Positions 46,538-58,024 of a stretch of 64,000 bases of DNA are shown here, in pieces. The notes under the pieces are model-generated. The model did no database searches and had not been told where the DNA came from. It saw only the letters and a list, made by a program, of their open reading frames with translations. Each line of letters starts with the position of its first letter. Position 1 is the first letter of the stretch. The translations under genes and the position numbers were made by a program. Origin of the DNA: Draconibacterium sediminis (GTDB lineage Bacteria; Bacteroidota; Bacteroidia; Bacteroidales; Prolixibacteraceae); contig NZ_JRHC01000002.1 in assembly GCF_000949475.1 (NCBI RefSeq), forward strand, positions 558,001-622,000, read 5' to 3'.

Positions 46538-48103
46538 CTATTTCAATTCCAACGCTTCAATCTGTTTATCCTGGTCTCCCACAACTTCTCTATATTCTTC
46601 AACCATTTTATTAAGTTTTTCAGGATTGCTATTAGCCAGATTCTTCTGTTGACAGATATCATCCTTCAAATTGTATAGCTGATACTCGGGTGAATTTCCG
46701 ATTTCGATATTTACCGCGGAGATAACAGCCGGACCTTTATATGGAGGAATCATCAACCATTGGCCCTTACGATAAGCTGTCCGCGAAGTGGCTTCCAAAA
46801 CGAGATCTTCTCTCCCCTTTTCTGATTTTCCAAGAAGAACATCCAGTAATTCCTGGCTGTCGGTAGTGCTTTCTTCTGTTCCTGCCAGTTTTGCCAACGA
46901 AGCCAGTAGATCGATCTGACTGATCAAAGCATCCGATTTTACAGGCGTAATTTTTCCTTTCCAGTAAGCAATAAAAGGAACGCGTGTGCCGGCTTCAAAC
47001 AAACTGTATTTTCCGCCTCTTAATCCTCCTTTGGGATCGTGATCGCCCAGCCTTTCCACGGCATCGTCGTAATAGCCATCGTTCAATACAGGTCCGTTGT
47101 CGCTTGAGAAAATAATCAGTGTATTTTCCAGAATTCCTTCTTTTTCCAGGGTTTTCAGAAATTCACCAATACACCAGTCGGCTTCAACAATCACATCGCC
47201 ACGCGGCCCCAGATCGGTACTTCCAACAAACCGTGGATTTGGTGTACGCGGAACGTGAGGTTGCTGCAAGGCATAGTATAAAAAGAACGGTTCGTCCTTA
47301 TGTTCCTTCACATAATCCTGAGCTTTTGCCAAAAAATGATCGGCCATATCCACGTCGCTCCATTTTGCTTTTTCGCCACCTTTCATAAAACCGATGCGTG
47401 GAATGCCGTTAACGATTGAATTGTTATGCCCGTGGTGCCATTTCATGGTTAGCAACTCAGCATTGTCTTTTCCGGTAGGTTCTCCTTCAAAATTTTTCTC
47501 GTAATCCACCTCAATCGGATCGTTCGGATCCAGTCCTTCTACCAGTCCGTTTTCAAGATAAACCGTCGGAACCCTGTCCTGTGTAGCCGCCATAATGTAT
47601 GCGTAATCGAAACCAACTTCATTCGGACCAGGAGAAACATGTTTATTCCAATCAACATGCCCGGTTCCCAAACCGAGGTGCCATTTGCCTACAACGCCGG
47701 TGTAATAACCCTGTCCTTTCAGCATTTTTGGAATGGTAACCTGTGCCGTATCAATAATCAGCGGTGCCGTTCCCGGCAAGATTTTAGCGTCCTTATTTCG
47801 CCACGGATACATGCCGGTCAACAACGCATAACGACTTGGGGTACAGGTTGACGACGAAGCATGTCCGTCGGTAAACATAACACCATCGTTTGCCAAGCGA
47901 TCCATGTTTGGTGTTTTAATTTCAGTTGCTCCGTAGGCCCCCATATCGCCATACCCCAAATCATCGAGGTAAATAATTACAATATTGGGTTTTGTTTCCG
48001 GTGCTGCCGTTTCTTGCTTCGATTGTGTAGAAGATGTGCAAGCCACAAACGACACCGAGATCAGAAGTATTACGGAATAAAATGCAGATCTGAGTTTATT
48101 CAT
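46538..48103 (-). CDS. Family S1 sulfatase, lipoprotein
   Basis: A formylglycine-dependent sulfatase removing sulfate esters from a sugar. The frame extends upstream to 48286 and would overlap the neighbouring gene by 59 bp. I prefer the start at 48103 because it gives a clean lipoprotein leader (FVACTSS, Cys20) and 521 residues. Metal-binding Asp-Asp is in YLDDLGYGDMG near 50, and Cys87 in STCTPSRYALLTG is the residue converted to formylglycine. KWHLGLG near 138 and FSSDNGPV near 332 are the other active-site motifs. The maturation enzyme (FGE or anSME) is not in the window. It is the last gene of PUL-B. Confidence 0.93.
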   Translation of the reverse strand: MNKLRSAFYSVILLISVSFVACTSSTQSKQETAAPETKPNIVIIYLDDLGYGDMGAYGATEIKTPNMDRLANDGVMFTDGHASSSTCTPSRYALLTGMYPWRNKDAKILPGTAPLIIDTAQVTIPKMLKGQGYYTGVVGKWHLGLGTGHVDWNKHVSPGPNEVGFDYAYIMAATQDRVPTVYLENGLVEGLDPNDPIEVDYEKNFEGEPTGKDNAELLTMKWHHGHNNSIVNGIPRIGFMKGGEKAKWSDVDMADHFLAKAQDYVKEHKDEPFFLYYALQQPHVPRTPNPRFVGSTDLGPRGDVIVEADWCIGEFLKTLEKEGILENTLIIFSSDNGPVLNDGYYDDAVERLGDHDPKGGLRGGKYSLFEAGTRVPFIAYWKGKITPVKSDALISQIDLLASLAKLAGTEESTTDSQELLDVLLGKSEKGREDLVLEATSRTAYRKGQWLMIPPYKGPAVISAVNIEIGNSPEYQLYNLKDDICQQKNLANSNPEKLNKMVEEYREVVGDQDKQIEALELK

Positions 48104-48227
48104 TTTAATAGAATTTTCAGTATTAATATTTTTAAAAACGAAATTCAACATATGCCCATCATTATATAATTTGATCTTTTGACAACCAACATCGCCTATC
48201 ATTGCCCAGGTAAATCTTAGAAACTGG

Positions 48228-49868
48228 CTAAATGACTTTATCAGAAATAAATTTAATAACCATTCCCGGAACCGAAATATCACCATTGTCTCCGGCCATA
48301 GTACCTATTTCATCAATCAAATTACCTTGAATTATAAAGCTATTCTTATTTCTCTTTACTTTTTTTGTGATATCGATTGCTTTTTTTGACAACAGATCTT
48401 GTCCATAAATCTTAATTTCATCAGGTAAGGTTTCTGAAAATTCGAATGTTAAAGATTCATAGTAACCAAATATACCGATGGGCTTATTAAGCTCCACTTC
48501 TTTTAATGTAATATCAGCCTTTGGATGTTGCCAGCTTTTATCGGGTGTAACCCGCCCTTCAGTAGCAATTGCTATAGCACCATTTGGAAATTTTGAAGCC
48601 AGTACATATGGTGGTATTCCTTCACATTTAACTTCCGGAAGAGCTATATTTCGAGTCATTATTGCAGGAGCACTTTGCCGTACCATCTTTCTATGTGTCG
48701 ACTTTAGCCAAGTGTCATTTTTTTGGAAAACAATACTGTCGACAAGGCTTTGGGTCGAAAAATGATAGGTTCCATAACCGGCAACCATTGGAGGTGCAAT
48801 ACGTTGCCATAATGCAAGTCTATCCATTTCATTTAGTCGTTTGTCGACATGTCGATCTCCGGAAATCTGTAAATGAAAATCTTTTCCATCGTACATTCGC
48901 GGGGTATTCATCGGGTGACGTTTAGCTGCAACAAGTAACCCCAAAGCTGCAGCAATGTTACAATCATCCTGAATATTAAGAAAGGCTTTATAGTCATTGT
49001 TACCTGCAGTTTGCACTAATATATCATGTACTCTTTGCATGGTAGTTGTACTCACCAGCAAAGGTGCTGCATCATACGTTCTGAATACATCTGTATTTTT
49101 GATAACATCCAATGATTTTTCTGCTTTTTCTGTAGTCGAATTTAATGAAGCATTCAATTCCTGAGAAACAGCTTTTTGTCCATTATAAACTGAAAGATAT
49201 GAAGTTAACCCGGGGGTATTCCATCTTGGATTTACAGGTCCTGTACCCGTAATATGCTCCAAAGTCAGTTCAGGATATATCTCTGCTTTAATGTTGGAGG
49301 CATAATAATGGGCGATATCCCCTCCATCTATCTTCCAATATTCAACTCCTGCATATTTGCTCCACTCCACAAATTTTCTCATTTCATCCTCCGACGGATT
49401 TCCCCGAACCCACAATCCAAGTCCTTTCCAACCCAGTTCTTTGATATCAAGGTTCATTTGTTTTATTCGTTCCTTTGGATCGAACTTTGCGTATCTGGGA
49501 AAATCAAGCGTGTCCATTATTAAGGTGAAAAATGTATTATCCTTGATTCGTTTATCTTGCCAGCCGTGGTCAATCACAAAATAATAGTCGCTTCTTGTTT
49601 TCGGCAACATTACCACAGCCATGCCTTGCTCACCAAAGATATTCTCTTCGTTCATTTCTTCTCTCGCAGCTTCATTTGTATAAACAGTTGCAGCATCAGG
49701 ATTTGTTACTTCCTGCCCTTTTAGGATGAGGTAGTTTTGCCAGTACCAGGTGCACCAATAATTTGGAGCTGTCCCAACCTCATTCGGGACTAAGCTTTGA
49801 ATTTTCCGGTTTGTTTCGCATCCAAACAAGATTGCTACTAAAAAAGAAATTAGAATCGCTTTGTACAT
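48228..49868 (-). CDS. Unassigned lipoprotein, clan GH-D-like barrel (candidate glycosidase)
   Basis: A 546-residue lipoprotein (lipobox ILFGC, Cys17) that I cannot place in a named family. Features point to a TIM barrel of the alpha-galactosidase kind (clan GH-D: GH27/GH36, also GH97): DHGWQD at 100-105 as the DGW-like strand, LGWKGLGLWV at 145-154, and VEYWKIDGGD at 175-184 where Asp181 aligns with the nucleophile position (YLKYDD in GH27). A beta-sandwich probably occupies the last 110 residues. It sits between the beta-helix lipoprotein and a sulfatase, in a locus with no recognised endo-enzyme. It is likely a glycosidase on a sulfated glycan, with unknown linkage. Sequence shows the motifs; function is inferred. 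Confidence 0.55.
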   Translation of the reverse strand: MYKAILISFLVAILFGCETNRKIQSLVPNEVGTAPNYWCTWYWQNYLILKGQEVTNPDAATVYTNEAAREEMNEENIFGEQGMAVVMLPKTRSDYYFVIDHGWQDKRIKDNTFFTLIMDTLDFPRYAKFDPKERIKQMNLDIKELGWKGLGLWVRGNPSEDEMRKFVEWSKYAGVEYWKIDGGDIAHYYASNIKAEIYPELTLEHITGTGPVNPRWNTPGLTSYLSVYNGQKAVSQELNASLNSTTEKAEKSLDVIKNTDVFRTYDAAPLLVSTTTMQRVHDILVQTAGNNDYKAFLNIQDDCNIAAALGLLVAAKRHPMNTPRMYDGKDFHLQISGDRHVDKRLNEMDRLALWQRIAPPMVAGYGTYHFSTQSLVDSIVFQKNDTWLKSTHRKMVRQSAPAIMTRNIALPEVKCEGIPPYVLASKFPNGAIAIATEGRVTPDKSWQHPKADITLKEVELNKPIGIFGYYESLTFEFSETLPDEIKIYGQDLLSKKAIDITKKVKRNKNSFIIQGNLIDEIGTMAGDNGDISVPGMVIKFISDKVI

Positions 49869-49944
49869 GGTAATATTTTGTTTTTAATCTGCTTGTGCCA
49901 CACCTTATGGAAACAAAAATTAGTTCATAAAGCTGTAGCTTATA

Positions 49945-51585
49945 CTATTTGCATTGAATAGCTCCCAAGTCGGGTAAACCTTCTATTTTGTTGCCAAAAT
50001 AATCATATTCTACATCTAATCCGATTGACAAGCCGAGCGGATCTCCCGGAATTGGTTCAATTTTGATCCCCTTATCTTTTATAAGGTCAATATTACCGGA
50101 AATGTAATCCTCTTTACTCAGTCCTCCCGGATTTTCAAATTGCGGGTCGCCAACAATTTGGTCCTCATCCTGAATTAAAACATCAACCGGCCAATTTTCT
50201 TTTTTCAGGTATAAGTTGTTTTTAAAAACGATATTCTCCACCTGCGATTGCCCCTCTGTTTCCGGCTTATACTGGTCGCCCTTAACTGCCCGGCTTTCGC
50301 CTTCGATGTAAAAAATATTATTGGCAATAAGCACTCCGGATGACGCCCGGTCAACTGCAATTTTGGCTACAATATCCTTATTAACGTAAATGGTATTGTT
50401 ATAAAAATAACTATTAAAAGGCCCCTTTCGCGGTTTGTCGCCATTGTATCCGCTTAACCAAAATATTTTCCCTTCCTGAAATGCGCCATTCTCACCTTTA
50501 ACACGATGGCCATCGTTAATGCTGATATTGTATCGATATGCACAATTATAATTATTGCCTAAAATCTCACAAAATCCACCAGCGTTGTTTTCACTAAAAC
50601 AATATTGAACAACAACATTTTTGCAATTAAAATCGATATGACACCCGGCTGAATCTCCTGGACCTTTAGCATTTCTGAACGAATTGTGTTCGATTAAAAC
50701 ATCAGAGCAGCCCCAGGTCCACAGGCCACTACCACGCCCCCATTTTCGTGAATCGTTGTTGCTTCCCGAATGGTCGATATAATTTTTCTGAATGTGTGCA
50801 TTTTTAACTCCGCTCATCTGCATTCCGGGGCCACCGGAAAATAAAACCCGGTTGCCGTAAAGTTTAACCTCACTGATATTTTGGTTTCGTCCGGTTAATT
50901 TAATGCCTGTGTGAGCAACATTGCTTACCTCACAATTTTCAATTACGATACTTTTTATTTCCGCCTTCTCCAGCTGATTAATAACACGAATGCCCCATCC
51001 ATAGCTTTGAGTCCCGTTTGCAGTGCGTACTTCATCCTTCCCTCTTTTATAACCGGCATCTTCAAAAAAAACATCGCGTATCTTTAGGTTTTTCAACTGA
51101 ATATTTTCATAAACCCCTTCGGTTGTAGTTGTTACCAACACTCCGCAATGCATATTTTGTCCTGAGTTCCCGGCTTGCACAACACCTCCCCCATTTCCGG
51201 TAATTTCAAGATCAGACACAACAACGTTACTACAGTTTAGCAGTGTTATTCCATTGGCAAATCCTTTCGCATCAATAACAGGCAGAATCGTATTTTCAGA
51301 ATATTTGTACATGCTAATTTCAACCGGCGAATCAGAAGTTCCCGAAACATCCTCCAAAACCAATCCTCCCTGAAATACAGAACCTGATGCCAACAGAATT
51401 TGAGCACCGGGCTTTAGTTCAATTTTATTTATTCGATCAAAACTTTTCCAGGCAGTTTCCGGTGTCATTCCGTTGTTAGTATCGCTCCCTGTTTCGCTAT
51501 TTACATAGTAAATTTGTTTCGACTGTTCCTCTTTTGAACAGGAAGCAAAAAGCAAGACAATAATTATTAGAAGAAGTTTATTCAT
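49945..51585 (-). CDS. Right-handed beta-helix lipoprotein, possible polysaccharide lyase or hydrolase
   Basis: A 546-residue lipoprotein (lipobox FASC, Cys16). After YYVNSETGSDTNNG near 26-39, the N-cap common to secreted beta-helix proteins, there are many short strands with Asn and Gly turns (about 85-450; for example CSNVVVSDLEITGN, NCEVSNVAHTGIKL, IEHNSFRNAKG), a parallel beta-helix. The C-terminal end (DYFGNKIEGLPDLGAIQ) is a common closing motif of this group. Such folds occur in polysaccharide lyases (PL6 and others) and in hydrolases such as GH110, GH120 and GH141. No catalytic set can be assigned. Position in PUL-B suggests it acts on the target glycan. Confidence 0.65.
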   Translation of the reverse strand: MNKLLLIIIVLLFASCSKEEQSKQIYYVNSETGSDTNNGMTPETAWKSFDRINKIELKPGAQILLASGSVFQGGLVLEDVSGTSDSPVEISMYKYSENTILPVIDAKGFANGITLLNCSNVVVSDLEITGNGGGVVQAGNSGQNMHCGVLVTTTTEGVYENIQLKNLKIRDVFFEDAGYKRGKDEVRTANGTQSYGWGIRVINQLEKAEIKSIVIENCEVSNVAHTGIKLTGRNQNISEVKLYGNRVLFSGGPGMQMSGVKNAHIQKNYIDHSGSNNDSRKWGRGSGLWTWGCSDVLIEHNSFRNAKGPGDSAGCHIDFNCKNVVVQYCFSENNAGGFCEILGNNYNCAYRYNISINDGHRVKGENGAFQEGKIFWLSGYNGDKPRKGPFNSYFYNNTIYVNKDIVAKIAVDRASSGVLIANNIFYIEGESRAVKGDQYKPETEGQSQVENIVFKNNLYLKKENWPVDVLIQDEDQIVGDPQFENPGGLSKEDYISGNIDLIKDKGIKIEPIPGDPLGLSIGLDVEYDYFGNKIEGLPDLGAIQCK

Positions 51586-51588
51586 GGT

Positions 51589-51723
51589 TTAGTGTTTAAA
51601 ATATTCTGAATCCATACATTCACTATTTACAACTGTTTGAATCCGGACAAGCACTTCGGGATGCTTTGAGGCTACATTATGCTGTTCGCCGCGGTCTTTC
51701 GAAAGATCATACCGTTTTCTCAT
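51589..51723 (-). pseudogene. C-terminal remnant of a sulfatase (44 codons)
   Basis: The frame begins with ATG directly after the TAA of the GH2 gene (TAAATG) and runs 44 codons. Its translation includes YDLSKDRGEQHNVASKHPEV, the tail that closes most family S1 sulfatases (LYDLSxDPGExxNLA...P). The catalytic part, including the CxPSR motif, is absent. The simplest reading is that an internal deletion removed nearly all of a sulfatase gene that once followed GH2 and left only its end. It is too short to be active. Confidence 0.75.
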
Positions 51724-54867
<3,144 letters not shown>

Positions 54868-54888
54868 TTATTTCAATTATGACAGTGG

Positions 54889-56379
54889 TTAATACTTCCT
54901 GCTATTTTCTTTCAACCAATCGTTATAAGCGTTTTCAAGCTCTTTTACTTTTTCGGGCATAGTAAGCGCAAGATTATCACGCTCACCCGGATCATCAGAA
55001 AGATTAAAAAGTTTAAGGCTCAGATCATCAGATATCGGTTTAATATAAAAATCCGACGGACGGCCCTTTCCCCACTGTTCGTTGGTATTGGTAAGTTTCC
55101 AGTTGCCTTTACGCACCGCCCAGGTATTTCCCCAACGCCAAACCAGCACACGATCCTGGTTTGGGTGTAAAAGGTCAATTCCATCTATAGTCTCGTCGGC
55201 AAGCTCAATTCCGGCGGCATTGCTTATGGTTGGTAAAATATCGGTAGCCGAAACATAATTGGTTTCAACTTTCCCGGCTTTCACTTTTCCCGGCCAGCTT
55301 ATTGCCATCGGCACCCGAATTCCTCCTTCCCAAAGCGAATATTTGCCGGCAGAAAGCGGAGCATTTTTAGCGCCGGTTAACGGAGAGCCACCATTATCGG
55401 AAACAAAAATTATCATTGTTTCCTGATCGAGTCCCTGTTCTTTCAGCGCATCCAAAACACGACCGATGTTATCGTCGAGACAATCCAGGTTGGCCAGATA
55501 GAACTTTCGCATGTCCTCATCCTGAATGGCACCAAGTCGCGTATATTTTTCGTAATAAGCTGAATAAGATCCCGGTTTTTGATTATTAAATGTTTCCATC
55601 GAATCGGGTTCATAATTATGGATTGGCTCCACCTGGTATTTGTCCAGGTATTTTTGCGGAACTTCGTGAATTATATGGTGTACCGAGTTGTACGCCAGCG
55701 TTAAAAAGAAGGGAGCATCTTTTTCCGATTTCAGGTATTTGATGGCTTCGTTGGTAAAAATTTCGGTCAGGTATTCGTCATCAGGATAACTTTTGTAGCC
55801 CTGGTTTTCCATTAATGGCCCAAGGTGTGCGCTGGTTCCATTCGGATCGGGTGTACGGTCAGCGATCTCTTCCGAAGTTAACCAATAGTCGTGAGCATGT
55901 GCGCTAAATCCTAGAAAGTAATCATAACCGTGATTTAAAGGATATTCACGCACATCGAATTTATGGTAATTTGTTCCAAAATCAGCTTTCCCAATTCGGG
56001 CAGTTGTGTAACCTGCTTCTTTCAAATATTCGGCAATGGTTTTCACATTGTCGGGTAAGCCAGGTCCCCAACTTGCTTTCTCATCCCAACGGAATTGGTT
56101 CTTCCCGGTCATTAACCCTGCTCTGGAAGGGCTGCACACCGGTGCCGTTGTATATGCCTCAGTAAATACCGTACCCGCTTCGGCAAGCCGGTTCATATTT
56201 GGGGTTGAAATTTCAGGCGAATGATTTTCAAACGGTTCAAAATCGGCATAGCCCTGATCATCAACAATGATGAGCAGAACGTTTGGCTTTTCGTTTTGAT
56301 TGGATGTTTTCTGAGAACACCCCAACAAAATTACCGAGAAAATAATAATGAGAAAAAATCCATTAAATTGGTTCATCAT
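54889..56379 (-). CDS. Family S1 sulfatase, lipoprotein
   Basis: A 496-residue sulfatase (lipobox ILLGC, Cys21). The metal-binding DD is in IIVDDQGYADF at 38-47, Cys82 in VCSPSRAGLMTG is the formylglycine site, and VSDNGGSPLTG near 335 closes the active site. The Lys-His usually found in GKWHLG is changed to GKADFGTNYH near 125, so the position of the sulfate-contacting residues may differ from common arylsulfatases. The C-terminal LFNLSDDPGERDNLA is intact. It lies 24 bp upstream of GH2 in the same operon. The sulfate position attacked cannot be read from sequence. Confidence 0.92.
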   Translation of the reverse strand: MMNQFNGFFLIIIFSVILLGCSQKTSNQNEKPNVLLIIVDDQGYADFEPFENHSPEISTPNMNRLAEAGTVFTEAYTTAPVCSPSRAGLMTGKNQFRWDEKASWGPGLPDNVKTIAEYLKEAGYTTARIGKADFGTNYHKFDVREYPLNHGYDYFLGFSAHAHDYWLTSEEIADRTPDPNGTSAHLGPLMENQGYKSYPDDEYLTEIFTNEAIKYLKSEKDAPFFLTLAYNSVHHIIHEVPQKYLDKYQVEPIHNYEPDSMETFNNQKPGSYSAYYEKYTRLGAIQDEDMRKFYLANLDCLDDNIGRVLDALKEQGLDQETMIIFVSDNGGSPLTGAKNAPLSAGKYSLWEGGIRVPMAISWPGKVKAGKVETNYVSATDILPTISNAAGIELADETIDGIDLLHPNQDRVLVWRWGNTWAVRKGNWKLTNTNEQWGKGRPSDFYIKPISDDLSLKLFNLSDDPGERDNLALTMPEKVKELENAYNDWLKENSRKY

Positions 56380-56403
56380 GTTTAGTTCTGTGTGTTTATA
56401 ATT

Positions 56404-56496
56404 TCAAGTATTTATTGCAACCAATTGTACGTTTAAAATAACGCTACCGAAAACAACAAATACACCAGCTAATACAATAAGTTTATTAAGGTTCAT
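56404..56496 (-). CDS. Small hydrophobic membrane peptide (30 aa)
   Basis: A 30-codon frame starting at ATG 56496 and ending TGA at 56404, fitted into the 132-bp gap between two sulfatase genes. The product begins MNLNKL and then forms one hydrophobic helix (about residues 6-28, rich in Val, Leu, Ile and Gly), a single-span membrane peptide. There is no homologue I can name. The fit between genes and the clear hydrophobic helix favour a real gene, but 30 codons can be open by chance. Confidence 0.35.
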   Translation of the reverse strand: MNLNKLIVLAGVFVVFGSVILNVQLVAINT

Positions 56497-56511
56497 TTGG
56501 TTTAGGTTTTC

Positions 56512-57921
56512 TTATTCTGTAAGCTTTTCAAATCTTTCAGGATGAAGCTCATTATATTTCTTATCCTGACTCAATCCCATAAAAATCGGATCTTTCATAT
56601 TTCTGTTCCAGTTCTGAAATTCTTTGGTTAGCTGTAAAATTCTATCTGGCTTCTGTTCCTCAAGGTTATTTTCTTCCGAAATATCATTAGTGAGGTTAAA
56701 AAGCATGTTTTTACTATCAGCTTTTATCAGCAGTTTATCATCTCCCTGACGAACGGCGTAATCCTGTGCATCAAATTTTCGCCAAAATAATTGATCGTGT
56801 GGTTGCGAATTATTCTCCCCCTTCAGGTACGGAATCAAATCGATACCATCAATTTCGTTTTTCAGCGGTATTTCCTTACCGCTCTGAGCGATAATCGTTG
56901 CAAAAATATCGAGTGAGATTATGGGATTTTCATATACTTCACCTGCCGGAATCGTTCCCGACCATTTCATGGCAAAAGGTACTCGTATTCCCCCTTCAAA
57001 TAAATCGCCTTTTTGTCCGCGCAAAATTCCGTTATCCGAAGCGTTGTGATTTTCAGGTCCGCCATTGTCGGATAAAAATACCACGAGTGTATTTTCTTCC
57101 AAATTCAGTTCTTCCAGTTTATTTAGTATGAGTCCAACTCCATCGTCAACCGCGCTTACCATGGCTGCGTAGGTTTTTCTTTTTTTATTATCAATGTTTT
57201 CAAACCTGCTCAGGTATTTTTCGGTAGCCTGCAAGGGTGCATGTGGTGCATTATAGGCGAGATAAATAAAAAACGGATTGTCTTTGTTTATTTCGATGTA
57301 GGAAACCGCTTCACGCGATAAAGCATCAGTCAAATACTCGGTTTCATCTACTCTTTCGTAATTTCGTAGCAGGCGTGTTTTGTATCCGTCGTATTGTGAG
57401 GTTGCCTCAAACGGATCATTCAGGGTCAGTTCTTCCGGAAAATATCGGTGACCACCACTTAAAAATCCGTAAAAATCATCAAATCCTCTTTTTAAAGGGT
57501 GTAACGATTCATGTGCTCCCATGTGCCATTTCCCAATTGCCAGCGATTTGTAACCCGCCTTCTTTAAGGCATCGGCAAGGGTTTCTTCAGTTAACGGCAA
57601 ACCCATCCCGGGATCGTTTGGTGCAAACAGAGGATTTCTGCTAAAACCAAATCGGTCCTGATATCGGCCGGTAAGAAGACCTGCCCTACTTGGGCCACAA
57701 ACGCAGTAACTAACGTATCCGTTGGTAAAACGCACACCGCCTTCCGCCAATTTATCAATATTGGGAGTTGGAATATCGGTGCAACCATTAAATCCAACAT
57801 CGGCATACCCCATGTCATCCACCAAAATCAACACCAGATTTGGAGAGCTGTTTTTCTCATCGCGGGTGCACGATGCGAAGATTACAGCAATAAATAAAAA
57901 GCAAAGAAATCCTGTTTTCAT
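56512..57921 (-). CDS. Family S1 sulfatase, lipoprotein
   Basis: A 469-residue sulfatase (lipobox IFASC, Cys18). Motifs: LVDDMGYADVG at 33-43, Cys75 in VCGPSRAGLLTG (formylglycine site), GKWHMGAHE near 125, and LSDNGGPENH near 285. The C-terminal LFNLTNDISEENNLE is complete. It is the first enzyme gene after SusC3-SusD3 and is separated from SusD3 by a GC-rich stem-loop. Three different intact sulfatases and one lost one suggest a glycan with several sulfate positions. Confidence 0.94.
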   Translation of the reverse strand: MKTGFLCFLFIAVIFASCTRDEKNSSPNLVLILVDDMGYADVGFNGCTDIPTPNIDKLAEGGVRFTNGYVSYCVCGPSRAGLLTGRYQDRFGFSRNPLFAPNDPGMGLPLTEETLADALKKAGYKSLAIGKWHMGAHESLHPLKRGFDDFYGFLSGGHRYFPEELTLNDPFEATSQYDGYKTRLLRNYERVDETEYLTDALSREAVSYIEINKDNPFFIYLAYNAPHAPLQATEKYLSRFENIDNKKRKTYAAMVSAVDDGVGLILNKLEELNLEENTLVVFLSDNGGPENHNASDNGILRGQKGDLFEGGIRVPFAMKWSGTIPAGEVYENPIISLDIFATIIAQSGKEIPLKNEIDGIDLIPYLKGENNSQPHDQLFWRKFDAQDYAVRQGDDKLLIKADSKNMLFNLTNDISEENNLEEQKPDRILQLTKEFQNWNRNMKDPIFMGLSQDKKYNELHPERFEKLTE

Positions 57922-57964
57922 ATCAATTCATTTATAAAGATATAAGTGCTTTAGGCGCTGTTCA

Positions 57965-58016
57965 AGTTTGGAAACCCAGGGACCAAAATATGGCCCCCGG
58001 GTAACCTCCCCAAACT
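57965..58016 (-). other. GC-rich stem-loop between SusD3 and sulfatase genes
   Basis: AGTTTGG (57965-57971) pairs with CCAAACT (58010-58016), and inside ACCC.GGG.CC pairs with GG.CCC.GGGT around the loop ATATTTT. It begins 9 bp after the SusD3 stop. Without a T-tract it is more likely an mRNA-stabilising or processing hairpin that lowers enzyme-gene expression than a true terminator. Confidence 0.55.
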
Positions 58017-58024
58017 AAACTATT

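Noticed and set aside
48104-48286. 61-codon N-terminal extension of the sulfatase
   Set aside because: It would overlap the preceding gene and bury the lipoprotein leader that starts at 48103.
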